Positions 46,481-60,275 of a stretch of 64,000 bases of DNA are shown here, in pieces. The stretch is taken from NCBI RefSeq assembly GCF_902635505.1, contig NC_045428.1, forward strand, positions 118,935,641 to 118,999,640. The letters are read 5' to 3'. Position 1 is the first letter of the stretch. Each line of letters starts with the position of its first letter. The DNA is from Sarcophilus harrisii. Lineage: Eukaryota > Chordata > Mammalia > Dasyuromorphia > Dasyuridae. Under the pieces are notes generated by a model. That model saw only the letters and a program-made list of their open reading frames with translations, was not told where the DNA came from and did not search any database. The translations under genes and the position numbers were made by a program.

Positions 46481-47740
46481 CTAGAGCTTCATGAACAATT
46501 TCCTTTTATCAGGATAAACAGTTTCTTTTTAGCAGGAAAAATTTCTTTTGGGTAAATTTATATTATAAACTGTGTTAGAGCATACAAAGTAAAGTAGACA
46601 ATTGATACAAAAGTCTAAATAATTTAAATTAACCATAAAAAAAGAAAGCCCTTCCCCTTGCTACTTCCAAAAATTCAATCTCCTATTTTGCCCAGATAAT
46701 CCTTATAACAATCTCAATGCAACAATTTCGAATTTCATATGAATACACCTTGAGAAAAAAAAACTTTTAATTGGATATGTTGATAATAATATCTTACTTG
46801 TTCATGGCACTTTGTTAGAGAATTGAAGGTTTTTAAGCATTCTATGATGGAAACTAGTGTGGATAAAGTTTCATTGTATTTTTGCTATTCATGCTTTAAA
46901 AGGAACACTCTCAAAGCTGGTGGGCCTAAACTTTGACCTAACAGCTGTGTTTCAGATACTGGCTCATGTATAGAACTTACACTTTGAACAGACTGACCCA
47001 AATGGGAAAAATATCACGTGATGAAGAGTGAGCCTCTGAATAGAGAGAAAAACAGTACATTAGCTATTATAAGGTCAAAACCTCCTCAAAAAGAACTTTT
47101 TTTTTTAAATAAAGAAAACAGCCTTTGGAGCCTTCATTTAACAAGTCCACAAGTCTCAGCTGTTGATATGGGAATTATTTACAACTTTTTAGGTAGGTCA
47201 AATTCTTTTCCTATGGTTTTTAACAATGTTTCTTGAAAATTTTTAGTTAAGATCATCAAAACCACATATCAAATGGTTACCCCGGTAGAAAGTCTATAAC
47301 AGTGTTGTCAGTGAATTTGAGTTCCTTTGTAAAATGAAAATATTTTTGGACAAAAATTCATATGAGGCCTTGTAGCAGCTGCCAACCAATTAATCATAAT
47401 TCAGAAAAAAAAATATCAAACTTGTTTTGTTTGATCAAAGCAAGTGATTTTCAAGTCAGATGGAAGATTAATAATTTTTTGAATCCATACTTATAATTTC
47501 ACAAAATATGAATTTAGAGGAAGCAATTATGAATGAGTTTTGACTTATTAAATCTACTTAGCACAAAGCAAAGTTGGTAATATTCAATATCTAATTCTCT
47601 GAAATTATATATAGTACACACAATAAACCAAATTCTTCCCACTGCACAAGGAAAAAAATAAGTTGATACACACAAGTTATTGCATAAAACAATTAAATTT
47701 CTAAATGCTGCATAAAGTATTACTATCTAAATTTGACAAC
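46481..47740. other. Intergenic DNA, nothing recognised
   Basis: No gene or repeat I can support. Confidence 0.4.
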
Positions 47741-47928
47741 GAATTATATGTGAGGGGGGCAGATAGGTGGCACAGTTAGGTGGCGCAGTGGATAGAGCAT
47801 AGTCCCTGAAATCAGGAGGACCTGAGTTCAAATTTGATCTCAGACACAACACTTCCTAGCTGTGTGACCCTGGTCATGTCACTTAACCACAATTGCCTCA
47901 GGGGGAAAAAAGGAATTATATGTGAGGG
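47741..47928 (+). mobile_element. tRNA-derived SINE (WSINE-type) with perfect 16-bp target-site duplication and duplicated A-box block
   Basis: GAATTATATGTGAGGG is found at 47741-47756 and 47913-47928. The SINE between them has a 13-bp tandem duplication in its head, TAGGTGGCACAGT (47764-47776) then TAGGTGGCGCAGT (47777-47789). This covers the pol III A-box. The B-box region (GAGTTCAAATTTG) and the end (AACCACAATTGCCTCA) are normal. The perfect duplication implies a comparatively young insertion. Confidence 0.97.
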
Positions 47929-48299
47929 CTAAACTAAAATTAAGTTTTTAATTTTAGTGAGTTAGAAGGCAAGTAATAAAGTGTAAAGTATAGTCTAATT
48001 CCTAGCTTCTTGCCCTTGGCATTCTTCTCTAGTTGAAATGACTCATTCATTGTGTTCTTTGAATTCTGAAAAAAGCTAATGACCAAAAGAACCTTTTTAT
48101 CCATCCTAAAATAGAAATTAGCTTTGACTTGGCTTCCAAAAAATAAAGAGATAAAAGATAGAGGATTTATGATTGATTTTTTTAAAATGAGGAGTAAGCT
48201 TTAAAAGAACTACAAATAGAAAGTTTTACAAGAGAAAGGGAGAGGTGAGATAGGGAATTCTCAAATGAGGAAACGTACTCCACCAGTACAGATTGGTAC

Positions 48300-48490
48300 T
48301 TTATCTACAACTTATATCTTAGAAAATTGCCCAGAACGTAAGAAATTAAGTGATTTCCCTAGGGGTTCACACAGAAAACATGTGTTAGACTTTCACCCAA
48401 GTCTTCCTGGCTAGCTTTCTATACACTATAATTGGAAAGTGTTTAGTACAGTGCCTGGCACATAGCAGGTACTCTAGAAATGCTTATTTC
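48300..48490 (-). mobile_element. MIR-type SINE plus adjacent MIR/L2 tail
   Basis: A reversed core (AAATTAAGTGATTTCCCTAG, GGTTCACACAGAAAACATG) is followed by a forward MIR/L2 tail (ACAGTGCCTGGCACATAGCA, about 48448). They are probably two fragments side by side. Confidence 0.6.
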
Positions 48491-49838
48491 TTCCCTTCCT
48501 CCTACTACTTCAACAAGCCTCTCTGTATATTGGGATAACTACATTCAATCAATAGCAGTTCTTACTTCAATTTCTTCATCTAGTAAATAGGATGTGTCAT
48601 TTTAATACTTAGAAAACTGACCTAATGTAGTAACTGTCGTTAACCACAAATTCCATTTTCTGCAGGGTACTGATATTATTATTTTATTGTGATTTATATA
48701 TTTTTTGAAGTCCTCCATGATATTTCCTGGTTATGTGGAAATGGCCCTGTGTCCTCAAAGACTGTGACTGTGAGCTTTGGAAGGTCTATATGAAATTAGA
48801 AGAGTTTCAGGTAGAAGTCTAGTGATCAATCTGTTACTCACAATCTGTTACTACTCATAGCAACAGAAGAATATTCAACACAATGCCCTTTTACCTGCTT
48901 ACGTATGGAATTTCACCTATATACCAAAAGTAGCTATGACTAGCCTAAACCAGAAAATGGAGCAGTATTACTGCTGTCCATCAGCTATAATAGTGGAATC
49001 CATGCATGTAGTCTCTCTTTTATCTATGCATAAGTATAGGCTGGACAGAAAGAGAATACAAGAGGAACAAAAGGTGAGGAAGATGAGAATGGCCTTTTTT
49101 TTTTTTTTAATAAAGGGTACATTTAGGAGACTTTTAGGTAGGAGATTCCATGTGAATAAGAGAGAGAGAGAGATCATGAAGCTCCCTGACAATTTTTTCT
49201 GTACTATCAATTAAACTTCACATACAAAAGAAATGCAATAATCTGTTCTTGCACACACACACATATGTATCTATGTGTTCATATGGATTCATACACATAC
49301 ATTCACACATCACACATTAGTGGTCCTATATCACTTTCCATACACTTTGCTGGCATGGCTTGGATAACCTAGGCTCAATTGACCACCACAATAAGGAATC
49401 AGAATAGAACTTAGAACTCCAACAAAGTCTTTAAAAATTGATTTTTATATAAGTGATAAAGGGCTTGCAGATTTCTAAAAAGAAATCTCTTCAAAATATG
49501 AAAACCTAAAGCATTATCTACACACAACTTTATAAACTTGCCTCTTCCCTAAAATGGTTCAAGATTTTTTTTTCCATCCCAGTCCCACCATCTTACACAG
49601 TTTGTACAAACCACAGTCTCCCTTTAAATGGCAGAAAGCACCCAAAAGTCTTTTTTTCACCTTGGAAGGCATTAAATATTAGAAGAGAAGAGATGTAGGG
49701 GAAAATTGACTCATACTCTTCAAAAAGCAAAATTTGCTGCTGTAATTCTATGGCACAAATAGCTACTTGGGGTCCCTTAGCAATAGCTTCTTTGATTCCC
49801 TCAATTTGGAAAACAATGATAAAGAATTCCTTCTGAGA
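48491..49838. other. Intergenic DNA, nothing recognised
   Basis: No gene or repeat I can support. A T12 run lies near 49098-49109 and a CA-rich bit near 49250-49262. Confidence 0.4.
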
Positions 49839-49906
49839 TAATATTGGGGGATTTTACTGCATGATCTCAGTGAATGATGTTCATGCAGTAAATTCCCCCA
49901 ATTTTA
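49839..49906 (+). ncRNA. Hairpin resembling a microRNA precursor (candidate)
   Basis: Arms 49843-49864 (starting ATTGGGGG, ending CTGCATGA) and 49881-49902 (starting TCATGCAG, ending CCCCCAAT) are complementary at 21 of 22 positions. They are separated by a 16-nt loop. Past one mismatch the stem extends by three more pairs (49839-49841 with 49904-49906). The total is about 68 nt, the size and shape of a pre-miRNA. Strand is undecided, since both transcripts would fold. It could instead be a tiny palindromic element. Confidence 0.45.
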
Positions 49907-50794
49907 AAAATGGAGCTAACCACTTTCTCTATCTCTGCTCTTCACCTTTTCAAATATCAATTTTAATTAAGACATATTTCTTTATATTTTTCCTTTTCTC
50001 TACCAGCTTTAATCCACAGTTCTGCTGTCATCACCACCTACATTCCCCATGTTCCTAAAAAGGTACATATGCTACAGAGAACTGAGGTAAAGAAAAACAT
50101 TCACCAATCAGAATTTTTCTTTCCATTCTGAGCCATGTTCTGTGCCTTCTTGGGCACAGACTCATCAAGGGAAGGAATCTATTCACTTCCTGGCACAGCT
50201 GGTCAATTACATAATAAGAAGTTCATTTGATAGTACCAAACACATCATTATTCCCATAACAATTTGGGAAGTTTTCCCACTGTTTAGGAAATTTTTTTAA
50301 TTGAAATCAGACAAGATTCCTATGAATTCATACCCAATAAACAGAAGGAATAATTAAAGTAGTGAATGATTATTTTGCTTTTAGCATTTAATAGAATACA
50401 TAACAAGTCACATAATCAAGGATTTATTACTCCACAATAATAGAAGGGAAACACTATTGAGGATGTTATACAACTAGTTGTGAACATGGAAAATAAAAAT
50501 CTCTAGAACATTTAGGAGACATCTTAAGAATTTTTCCCCATAACTTTTTACAAATGAGAAGGGTTTTAAATCAGTTTATTATCAAATGAAGTGGTAATTT
50601 CCCCTCCTTGGTTTCCTGATTAGTTCACAATAATGATTTAAAATTTTATATTAAATGACATATACCACTTCCACAAAATTTAGAAGAGGAGGGGAAAAGA
50701 TCTCAAAACCTGAAATAACCTACTGAAAGCTATAAAAAAATTGCTGTGTGGGAATTTTACATTGTTCAGCTGACAGTAGAACAGCAACTTTTAT
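49907..50794. other. Intergenic DNA, nothing recognised
   Basis: No gene or repeat I can support. Confidence 0.4.
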
Positions 50795-50942
50795 TCACAG
50801 AATTATAGTGATAGGGAGTTGGGAAGCTACTTTAGAGACCATCCAGCCAAACTTTTCATTAAATATAAAGAAACTGAGGTCCAGAAAAGTGAAATCATTT
50901 GCTCAAATTCACATAGCTAATTAGTAGCAGAGCATTCTTCAA
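50795..50942 (-). mobile_element. MIR-type SINE
   Basis: AGACCATCCAGCCAAACTTT, GAAACTGAGGTCCAGAAAAG and CACATAGCTAATTAGTAG give a reversed core. It lies just outside the probable KCTD12 3' end. Confidence 0.75.
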
Positions 50943-51038
50943 TTTATCAAATTATTAGTCTACATGAAAAGAATGTAAATAATGTATGATCATTGACTTC
51001 TTTCAAATAACCATCTATGATGGAGTCTTGCATCTTTT

Positions 51039-54000
51039 TTTATTTGTATTGAAACAGAAATAGAGGAACTTTCAACTACTTTTAAAGTCAGAAAGGCAAC
51101 AGGATTATTTTACATTATGATTGTTCTTATACCTCCATACTTATTAGAAAATATGACCTAGCTGAAGATACAAATCCACTTGTCCATATTCTACCTACTC
51201 AAAATTTTATACTCTATTCTATATTGAAAATAAAAGTTTTCAGGACACCCCAGGATAGAATTAAAATCTCTACCTTTTAGTCTATAATTACTAGAAGTTG
51301 TTTTGCCAGAAGTATTACTTTTGGAAACCAAAAAGGACTTCGTATATAACAGACTTATTTTGAAAAAATAAAGATTCAAACAAGTCATCTAAGAAATGTC
51401 ATCCACTATCTAAATGTCCTCAGAGTGAAGAAAAATAGCCCTTTTAATAATCATAAATGACTAGTTATCCAAAATCTAAGACAAAGAATCTTCTTCAATA
51501 GGTTCACAACATACATTCATACTCCATAGCCTGTTATTAAAGTAAACTTTCAATCAACTGAATAAAATAATTTTGCCTGTAAAAGAAACTTTTCATGAGT
51601 TTATACTTCTCCATCAAGACTTTTCTATGTGACAATATTCTCCTAAAAATTATCATAACTTCCATTAATAATGTACTGATTTTTTCTGTAAGATTAGAAA
51701 AATATCTATTCTTACAGGGGAACTCAGTATGATTTCAGTGACATGTATAGGCACTACACAAAAAAAGTACTTTATCCAAGCTCCATAAAAATTTCCTGCA
51801 TTAAAGAAAACTGGATCATTAGCAGTTTATATTGTGAGTTTACCTGAAAATAAACCAATTGTGAATATTCCTCAACTAATAATGAATTTCTTCAGAGAAG
51901 CTGTTATGTACATACTATGTTGTGCAAGAATGTGGAATTGAGAAGTTTTTTCCTTGCTAGAGATATAAACACAATAATGTCAAATACAATGTGTTCTAGA
52001 TTTTTAACACTTTAATCAAAATACAACCCAATATAAAACACAAGAGTAAAGTAAGTATTGAAAAAATTTAATTTGGTCACTAACATCCTCAAGGGATTTC
52101 TGTTTTCTACACCATTCAGTCTAAAAACTAGGATGAATATGGCTCATAATCTACATGTATAAAAATAGATATCCTGTCAAACATATGGTTTCAAAAGAGA
52201 TAAAACAGTATTAATAATAATGGTACCTGTTTTTTTTAACCGCTAGTGAACTCAAGATGCCTCACCATCACCTTTTCATTTTTAAATAAAACTAATGATT
52301 AAGAAGTTGTGCTTCCAGATATCAAAGAATTTATGGATCAACATGAATAATCTTCATCTAATCTGAACTAGTTTTATAATGGCCAACATTACCTGGACAA
52401 TCAGTGTCCCTGCCTCTCTCCTCTTTCCCAATTTTTCCCAAGGTGTTTAGGCATAAGTATTTTTGTAAGGCCTGAATTGCCCAAATTAATTATCAACATT
52501 GTCAATATTTATCAGGTAATTGCCAACCCTCAATTTGTTTTGATCTGTGGAGATGCAGCTAACAGTCTCAATTCAAAGTGAATAGAGGGTTTGAGAAGCA
52601 AATAACACAGATCTCAGAGTAAACTTCTTTACCAAAATTATGTTGAATATCAAAACAGTCTAATTTCACCAGAAAATTGTCAGTTTTCTTTATTAAAGGT
52701 TACGTTCTGGTTTAGGGCATCTTAGTTCCAACTTGAAGGGCAAGGGATCCATTTTTTTAAGAAAAGCACAGTCAACTCCTCTTAACTACTGAATCCTTAG
52801 TTCTCCAACTAAAAGATACACAAAATATCAGATTCAACCAAAAGACTTAATAGATTAAAAATTCACAAAATTTATAAAGACAGGCATGTGAGTTTGAGAG
52901 ATGAGAACCTAGTACTTATGGAAAGTGTTTGCTGGATGATTTGGATGGACTTTTATGGGTAGGTGGGCATAAATAAGAATCACTGAATCTTTCAATCATT
53001 AAGAACCACTAATCCTTTCAATTGTTAAATACGTCTCTTGAGGTCCTCCTTAAAAGAAAAAATAAGTATAATGGAAACGCCCTGTATTTGGAGTCAAAAG
53101 ACCTCCATACAATCACTTCACTTTTCTAGATCTGTTTGCTGATCTACAAAGTGAAGGAGTTGAACCCAATGACCCCTGAATTGAGTTTCAGATATAAATC
53201 TCTAAAACTTAAGTTCTGGATATGTTTGGCTAATGAACCAATAAATAAATATAATTTGGCCTTAACTAATTTTTTTGTGGTGTTCACCTCTGGCCACTAG
53301 ACACTGAATAAACAATACTACCTTACTTCCAGACTGAAGTGAGATTAACATTTTAATAATTATCAAATCTGAGATAGTAGTTAAAATACTAAGAGAAATG
53401 AAATTATTTTCCTTATATAATCACTCATTCCTATCATTTTATGTCATTCAATGACTCTATCATAAAAACAGTTCTTTGTGAAAGAAAAAAAAAAAAAAAC
53501 AAACCTGTTGCTAGGCAGACACTCTAAGAGAAAACTCTAACCCTCACTATTCCCATTTCAAAAAGAAGAAAAAAGTGGCAGATTAAAAATAGAAATACTT
53601 AATTTTAAGATGGCATCAAATCAATAGAAATTTAGGGATGACTAGGATTCAAGCAAATAATAGTGGACCAAACTCAGTTGTACAATTATATTTCTTTCAT
53701 ACTCAATTTTTTCACAAAAATGGGAATAAGGAAACTGATCAGAATATGGTACCTTAGTATATACAGCACATGATATAAGGGATTGGGCTAATTTATGACA
53801 TTTCATAGCATTAGTATATGAATTTTAAAATTAAAAGATGTATGTAAAATATTCACATACTCTATATGTACATTGGGTCACACATCATCTAAGATTAAAA
53901 TTGTTTCCATCCTTAATTCTATTAATGGGCATAATAAGATACAGTACAAGCTTCATTTTGTTTTGTTTTTTTTAAGAATTAAAGAAAAAAAAGCACAAAT

Positions 54001-56045
54001 TTAAATACGTTTTCCTGAAAATTGCTTCTTACAAAATCTTTTCAAAAGATACTTCTAAGAAAAGTAGTGAAACAAACAAAAAAATAGAAAGACCTGGAGG
54101 CCAGGAAATCTCCAGAGAATGACATCTTACATACTCAGGAGCTAGGATCAGTTTCCTTTCTCTTATAACATAGATAGGCTATGCAAAAGGGGATTTATTT
54201 CATTTTAGAGTAAAGGCATAAGGCAACCAGGTCTCATTCTATATTCTGTTGCACTAGCCTCAAGTTACCATTTTATTGCTCCAATAACTTTTAAGCATTT
54301 ATTTGCCTTCTTTTAAAAATACTCCATTTTATAAAAGTCTCTACAACTGGACAGCACTTGGTACTTAGATTTCTCTGCAAATGAATTACCTGGATAGATT
54401 CCACCTTTCTTCTAACAAATTTGATGAGAGAAGAATGCAAAAATACTGTTTTCAGATTTACACAGCAGTCAAACAGCATTTGACTTTTAGAAAATAACAA
54501 TAAGTGGCCTTAAATCTATGTGTAACCAAAATTAAACATATTTTACTCAAATAAAAGAGGATTTTTAAAATTTCTCATTTAGCATTCCTCTCCAGAATGA
54601 GGAAATAAAGTTTAAAGACTAAAACCCTACTGGGTAGTTCTTTGGTTAGGTCATACAAGTACTAGTAAATTCTAAGCTAGAAATCAGAATGAACTTAATA
54701 AGCTACTTTTTTCACTAACTGTTGTTTTACTGTATGTTATTTAACATCTTTATAAATTGCTGAGCATGTGCTTTCCTGCACTGTTTGGCATCAAAATCAT
54801 GCATGTACTTAAACAGATGGGAAAAAATGTTCAGATTCCAAACCAAGGGGCTCTTCTCCCTAATCCCAATGTACTTGCTAGTTAAAGCTAAGCAAGGACC
54901 AAATCTCCTCCCGCTGGAAGAAAAAGAGAGCCCTCCATCCACACCTGGTGCTTTTTTTCATATTCATGGGTCTTCCACTGAAAATAGTGGCTATCCTACT
55001 GTTTTTTAAACTCACTGTCAAATTATTTCTTGCAATGCTGCAGATTTGGGCTTACTTATTGTCTTCTGTGGCAGCAATATTTCTCCCTGTTGCCAATAAT
55101 GACTGCTATGTTAACTAAAGTAGAGCAAAGTGCTCTTGGTGAAGGGCCAGGGAAGTCAGCTTCAGGAAGCAAAGCAGTCATCTAGCTCCCTTTCTGCAAG
55201 TGTAAGTAGCTGGCAAAGACTATTCTACGTGAAAATGGAGAGAACTAAAAATGTAGCCATTTGTTCTTTTCTTACTTTAACCTTCAACATTTTAAAAGAC
55301 TTTATTCATTTAGAGTAATTCAATTGTATCCAATATGTCCCAAATTCCAGTACAGCCTCTCTTACTCCCAGTCTGTAACAGCCTTTGCACCCAGTGAAAA
55401 TCTATCATTAAAAGGAAGTCAAAAAGTGGCTGCACTATTACGGTTTAAAATCATCAACTTTCCTCAGACTTTTAACATTACCAATTCTGAACCCTTTAGA
55501 CCACCTATGAGTCACAAGCACTTGAGAAAATTTCAAGGAATGTTACTTTCTCCAACAACCTGGATACTTTCCCATACGAGTTTGAACAGTTCCAGGCGTT
55601 GTTGTCAGGTCCAAAGTATTTGGTTCGGTAGGGTTTTTGTTGTTGTTGTTTTCCGTTTTGTGATAACCTTGTCTCACTTGATCCAGGTTTTAAGATAGGC
55701 TGGAAAGAAGATGGGGGAGGGAGTGGCGATCGGAATAGTACTGAGACAGAGGAATCTGATAGCCAAGCGGAAGGAGAGAAATGGACCTTTTAACCCTTCT
55801 CGATAGGAGCTGTGAACCGGGGCTAAAAGATCAGCAAAGAAAAAAATTGAACTTCAAGTTCAAGGACTGGAACTAAGTTAAAGAATAAGATGGGCTATTA
55901 TAGACAAGAAGTCATAACAGAAGGTGTCTCTGAAGAACGAAGGAGGTTTGTGGAGGTGGAGGGCGAAGTGATAAAATAATATCCCTCAGGGATGCAGGGA
56001 AGGGGGGAGGAGGGATGGCTAAAAGAAGGAGGGTGTCCAAATGGT
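51039..56045 (-). other. KCTD12: Probable long 3' UTR of KCTD12
   Basis: The region directly after the KCTD12 stop codon (minus strand) runs for about 5 kb with almost no recognisable repeats, unlike the repeat-dense DNA to its left. From general knowledge mammalian KCTD12 is a one-exon gene with an mRNA of about 6 kb, mostly 3' UTR, which fits this length. A possible distal poly(A) signal AATAAA is at 51039-51044 (TTTATT on the plus strand). Other such hexamers occur at about 52690, 54272 and 55299, so several ends are possible. The extent is inferred. Confidence 0.5.
53085..53225 (+). mobile_element. MIR3/Ther-2-type SINE fragment (weak)
   Basis: TTTGGAGTCAAAAGACCTCC, GTGAAGGAGTTGAACCCAAT and ATAAATCTCTAAAACTTAA follow the CORE-SINE order. 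It would lie inside the KCTD12 3' UTR in antisense. Confidence 0.5.
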
Positions 56046-57478
<1,433 letters not shown>

Positions 57479-57504
57479 CGCGGAGGAGGAGGAGGGGGAA
57501 GATG

Positions 57505-57540
57505 GGGAATATATTTGCATGTTAAACGCTGACGTTGTGC
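57505..57540 (-). promoter_or_regulatory. KCTD12: Candidate core promoter: TATA-like block, octamer and CRE half-site
   Basis: Within 30 bp the minus strand carries a TATA-like ATATATT (57508-57514) and, overlapping its edge, a perfect octamer ATGCAAAT (57513-57520), the POU-factor site. The plus strand has TGACGT (57530-57535), a CRE half-site with a partial second half. They lie about 470 bp upstream of the start codon at the outer edge of the CpG island, in the right order for a promoter. Confidence 0.5.
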
Positions 57541-58954
57541 CTTTCTCCATCCCCACCGGGCTCGCAGCTTCGAGAGCTGCTGCGGTGACCCTTCGGTTTG
57601 CCCTTCTCCACCCCAGTCTCCTCCCCAGTTCCGCACTCAAAACCGACTTAGAGCCGCGCTCTCTCCCTCAACTTTCTTTCTCTTCTGTATTGAAAGAGAG
57701 GTGGAAAGAGGTGGGAGAGAGAAACTGGAGGGTTTTAGCAGGAAAGAGGCGTGGTCCTGAGCTTGGATGGAGAGCTCTGCATCTTTTAAGAACGCATGGA
57801 AACCTTAAGGGAAAAAATAAAAAATAAAACTTGCTGGGCTGTGCCTAGGAAAGTTGAAGCTATAGCAGTTCTAATTAGGCAGCATCCTTACGCTACTGGA
57901 AGTTCTCCAGAGAGAATCAAGATTGACTAAAATACTCTCCACTCAGAGGTAGGGTGATTCGTGGACATTAATGTGTGTATTCAAGAATCTTTCATAAACA
58001 AACTAGTCTCCATTTAGTATACAACCGGAGGGGGAGTTCCTTAACGTGTTTTATTTTCAGGTTAAGAAGATTCCTTAAGTCTTCAAAATAGAGAAACAAG
58101 TTTGGGGTTATAACATGAACAATTTAGGTTCCCTATTGGAAGGAATTCCAAGTTGTATCACACTGAGGTAGATTACGGAGAGAGATTGAGATATCTTCAT
58201 GAAATATCATTAACCTCCATTTCTGATTATTTCAGTGAAATCTTGGCTGGGAGACCACAAAATCTGTCAAATTCCTTCTAAGTCCAAAGAGATTTTTTAT
58301 TTCTAAAAGATCAAACGCCAACTGAGTTCATTTAGAGATACTATTGTTTAGTCCTTATTTCTCTATTAAAAACTTGCCCTGCCAGCTTATTTCATGTCTT
58401 CAGAATTTTTTTTTTTTTTTTTTAAGAGCAGGCAGTAGCTTGTGAGAGGGGAGTGGCAAGAGCCTTGACTCCAGGAACCCAGAAAACTGAGTTCTTTCTA
58501 CCTGAGTTCTAGCTAGTCCCTGCTCCATTACTCATTAGCTTGGTCGATTAACTTCCCTTGGCCCCTCCGATGCTTTGGGAATTAAGAAAGGACTGAGATC
58601 TCTGATAGTTGGTTTCAAAGCTCTGCTGTTCTTCTGACCCCCAGTGGTGACAGCAGGCAGCTCTGTATGTAGGCCATGTCAGGGCTTCTCCCACATTTCA
58701 ATGAGAATATTTTCTTTTACAGATAATTTTTCTGTGAGATAAGGTCAATAACGTTATCTCTAGGTTGTTGATAAGAAAGTCACTGCTATAGATGCTGCAA
58801 GGAATAAATAAGGAAAGAATCAGGGCAGAATAAAAGGTTATATGTAACAAAGCAGCAAAATGACAGAATAATTAAACCAAGTATAGGAAAATGAACACTA
58901 CTTTTAGAGTCAAAGTGCAATCATTAAAGATATACATTTAGAGAGATCTTAATG
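57541..58954. other. Upstream flank of KCTD12, nothing recognised
   Basis: No gene or repeat I can support beyond an T17-type run at about 58408-58424. The first 150 bases remain moderately GC-rich. Confidence 0.4.
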
Positions 58955-59230
58955 ATTATTCACTCCAGCCAATCAACTCATTTTACAGATGAGGAAACAG
59001 GTCCCAAGATCACACAGCTAATTAAGAGACAGAGCCAGGGGCAGCTAGGTGACACAGTGGGTAGAGCACCAACCCTGAAGTCAGGAGGAACTGAGTTCAA
59101 ATCTGGTCTCAGCTTCTTAACCCATCCTAACTGTATGACACTGGGCAGGTCACTTAAGCCCAATTGCCTCAGGAAAAAAAAAAAAGAGAAACACAGAGCC
59201 AGAATTCAAATCCTGCATCTCTACCTATAA
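58955..59230 (-). mobile_element. MIR SINE split by a younger SINE
   Basis: The reversed MIR core (CATTTTACAGATGAGGAAAC, AAGATCACACAGCTAATTAA) runs to 59038 and resumes at 59203 with AATTCAAATCCTGCATC, after the inserted SINE. Confidence 0.88.
59029..59202 (+). mobile_element. tRNA-derived SINE (WSINE-type) with 10-bp target-site duplication
   Basis: ACAGAGCCAG is found at 59029-59038 and 59193-59202. The SINE between them has head GGCAGCTAGGTGACACAGTG, body AGTCAGGAGGAACTGAGTTC, end CACTTAAGCCCAATTGCCTC and an A-tail. Confidence 0.95.
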
Positions 59231-59264
59231 ATCAATCTGTATGTTTCTCTTTGCCACGTTGCTT

Positions 59265-59375
59265 ATGACTTAAATTGCAGTCCTGGCTCAATCACTTCTT
59301 AGCCAGGTGATCTCAGGCTGGTTCTCATTTTTCCCTATTTAGGGTTCTATCCAGCTCTAACATCTTTAATAGTCA
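59265..59375 (+). mobile_element. MIR3/Ther-2-type SINE fragment (weak)
   Basis: CACTTCTTAGCCAGGTGATC and GGTTCTATCCAGCTCTAACA resemble the CORE-SINE order. Confidence 0.5.
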
Positions 59376-60002
59376 ACTTGATCAGTATAAATGAATAGTT
59401 AAACTAATGCAGATTCCCCAAAAAATCCTTCAATGCTAGCTCTTTTCCCTTTATAATTATCCCATATCACTGTCTAAGATGAGCTTACCAACTAATTTTC
59501 CCAGTAAATGTCACTCTTAGTTTCAAATGTTGCCTTCTGTGAGAATATTCATAAAAGCTCCAGAGAAGACCTCTGCATTTTAGGTAGGATATTTTATGGA
59601 GAATCTCTGGAAGGGCAGACAGGGACACAATAATTGAGTGGGATGAAAAGGCATGGCTAGATTACAGTCTGCAATGATAGAGGAAATCCTCTATGATGAG
59701 ATCAAATATCTTTTCCCACACTTTTTTATTTGGTTTTATGACTAATAGGTAACACAGAGTTCCAAGCAAACCAGTACCAAATTCGGGGTTTGGAGAAGCT
59801 GCATCTTTATTGTTTAGCAGCTATGTTCGTGAAAAGATGCTACAAAAGCAGCAGAGTCATTGGCTCCATAAAAACCAACAAAATTATTCTTTACTGTTCA
59901 TACTACTCTGATTTGGGATTCATAGATATAAACTCTGTAGAATTTTCTTATCTGATATTCCCTTCTATGAATAGTACCTATTTACTAATAAGGTGTCTTC
60001 TT
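59376..60002. other. Intergenic DNA, nothing recognised
   Basis: No gene or repeat I can support. Confidence 0.4.
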
Positions 60003-60275
60003 TTAGAGATAGCTAGGTGGTAAAGGGGACAGAATGCTGGACCTGGAGTCAGGAAGACTTGAATTCAAATCTAATCTTTAGAAAATTATTAGCTAAGTCA
60101 TCCTGGGCAATTCACTTAATATTTGCCTTCATTTCTCAGCTTTAAAATGGAGTAATAATGATAATTCTTACCTCCAGGAATTTTTGCAAGGATCAGATGA
60201 GATAGTATTTGTAAAGCACTTGGCATAGTACCTGGCACATAGTAAACAATAAATATTGTTTTCCTTATCTTCTTC
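60003..60275 (+). mobile_element. MIR-type SINE, nearly full length
   Basis: The head (GATAGCTAGGTGGTAAAGGG, CCTGGAGTCAGGAAGACTTG) is followed by the core (TTTCTCAGCTTTAAAATGGA) and the MIR 3' end (TTGTAAAGCACTTGGCATAG, TACCTGGCACATAGTAAAC). Confidence 0.88.
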
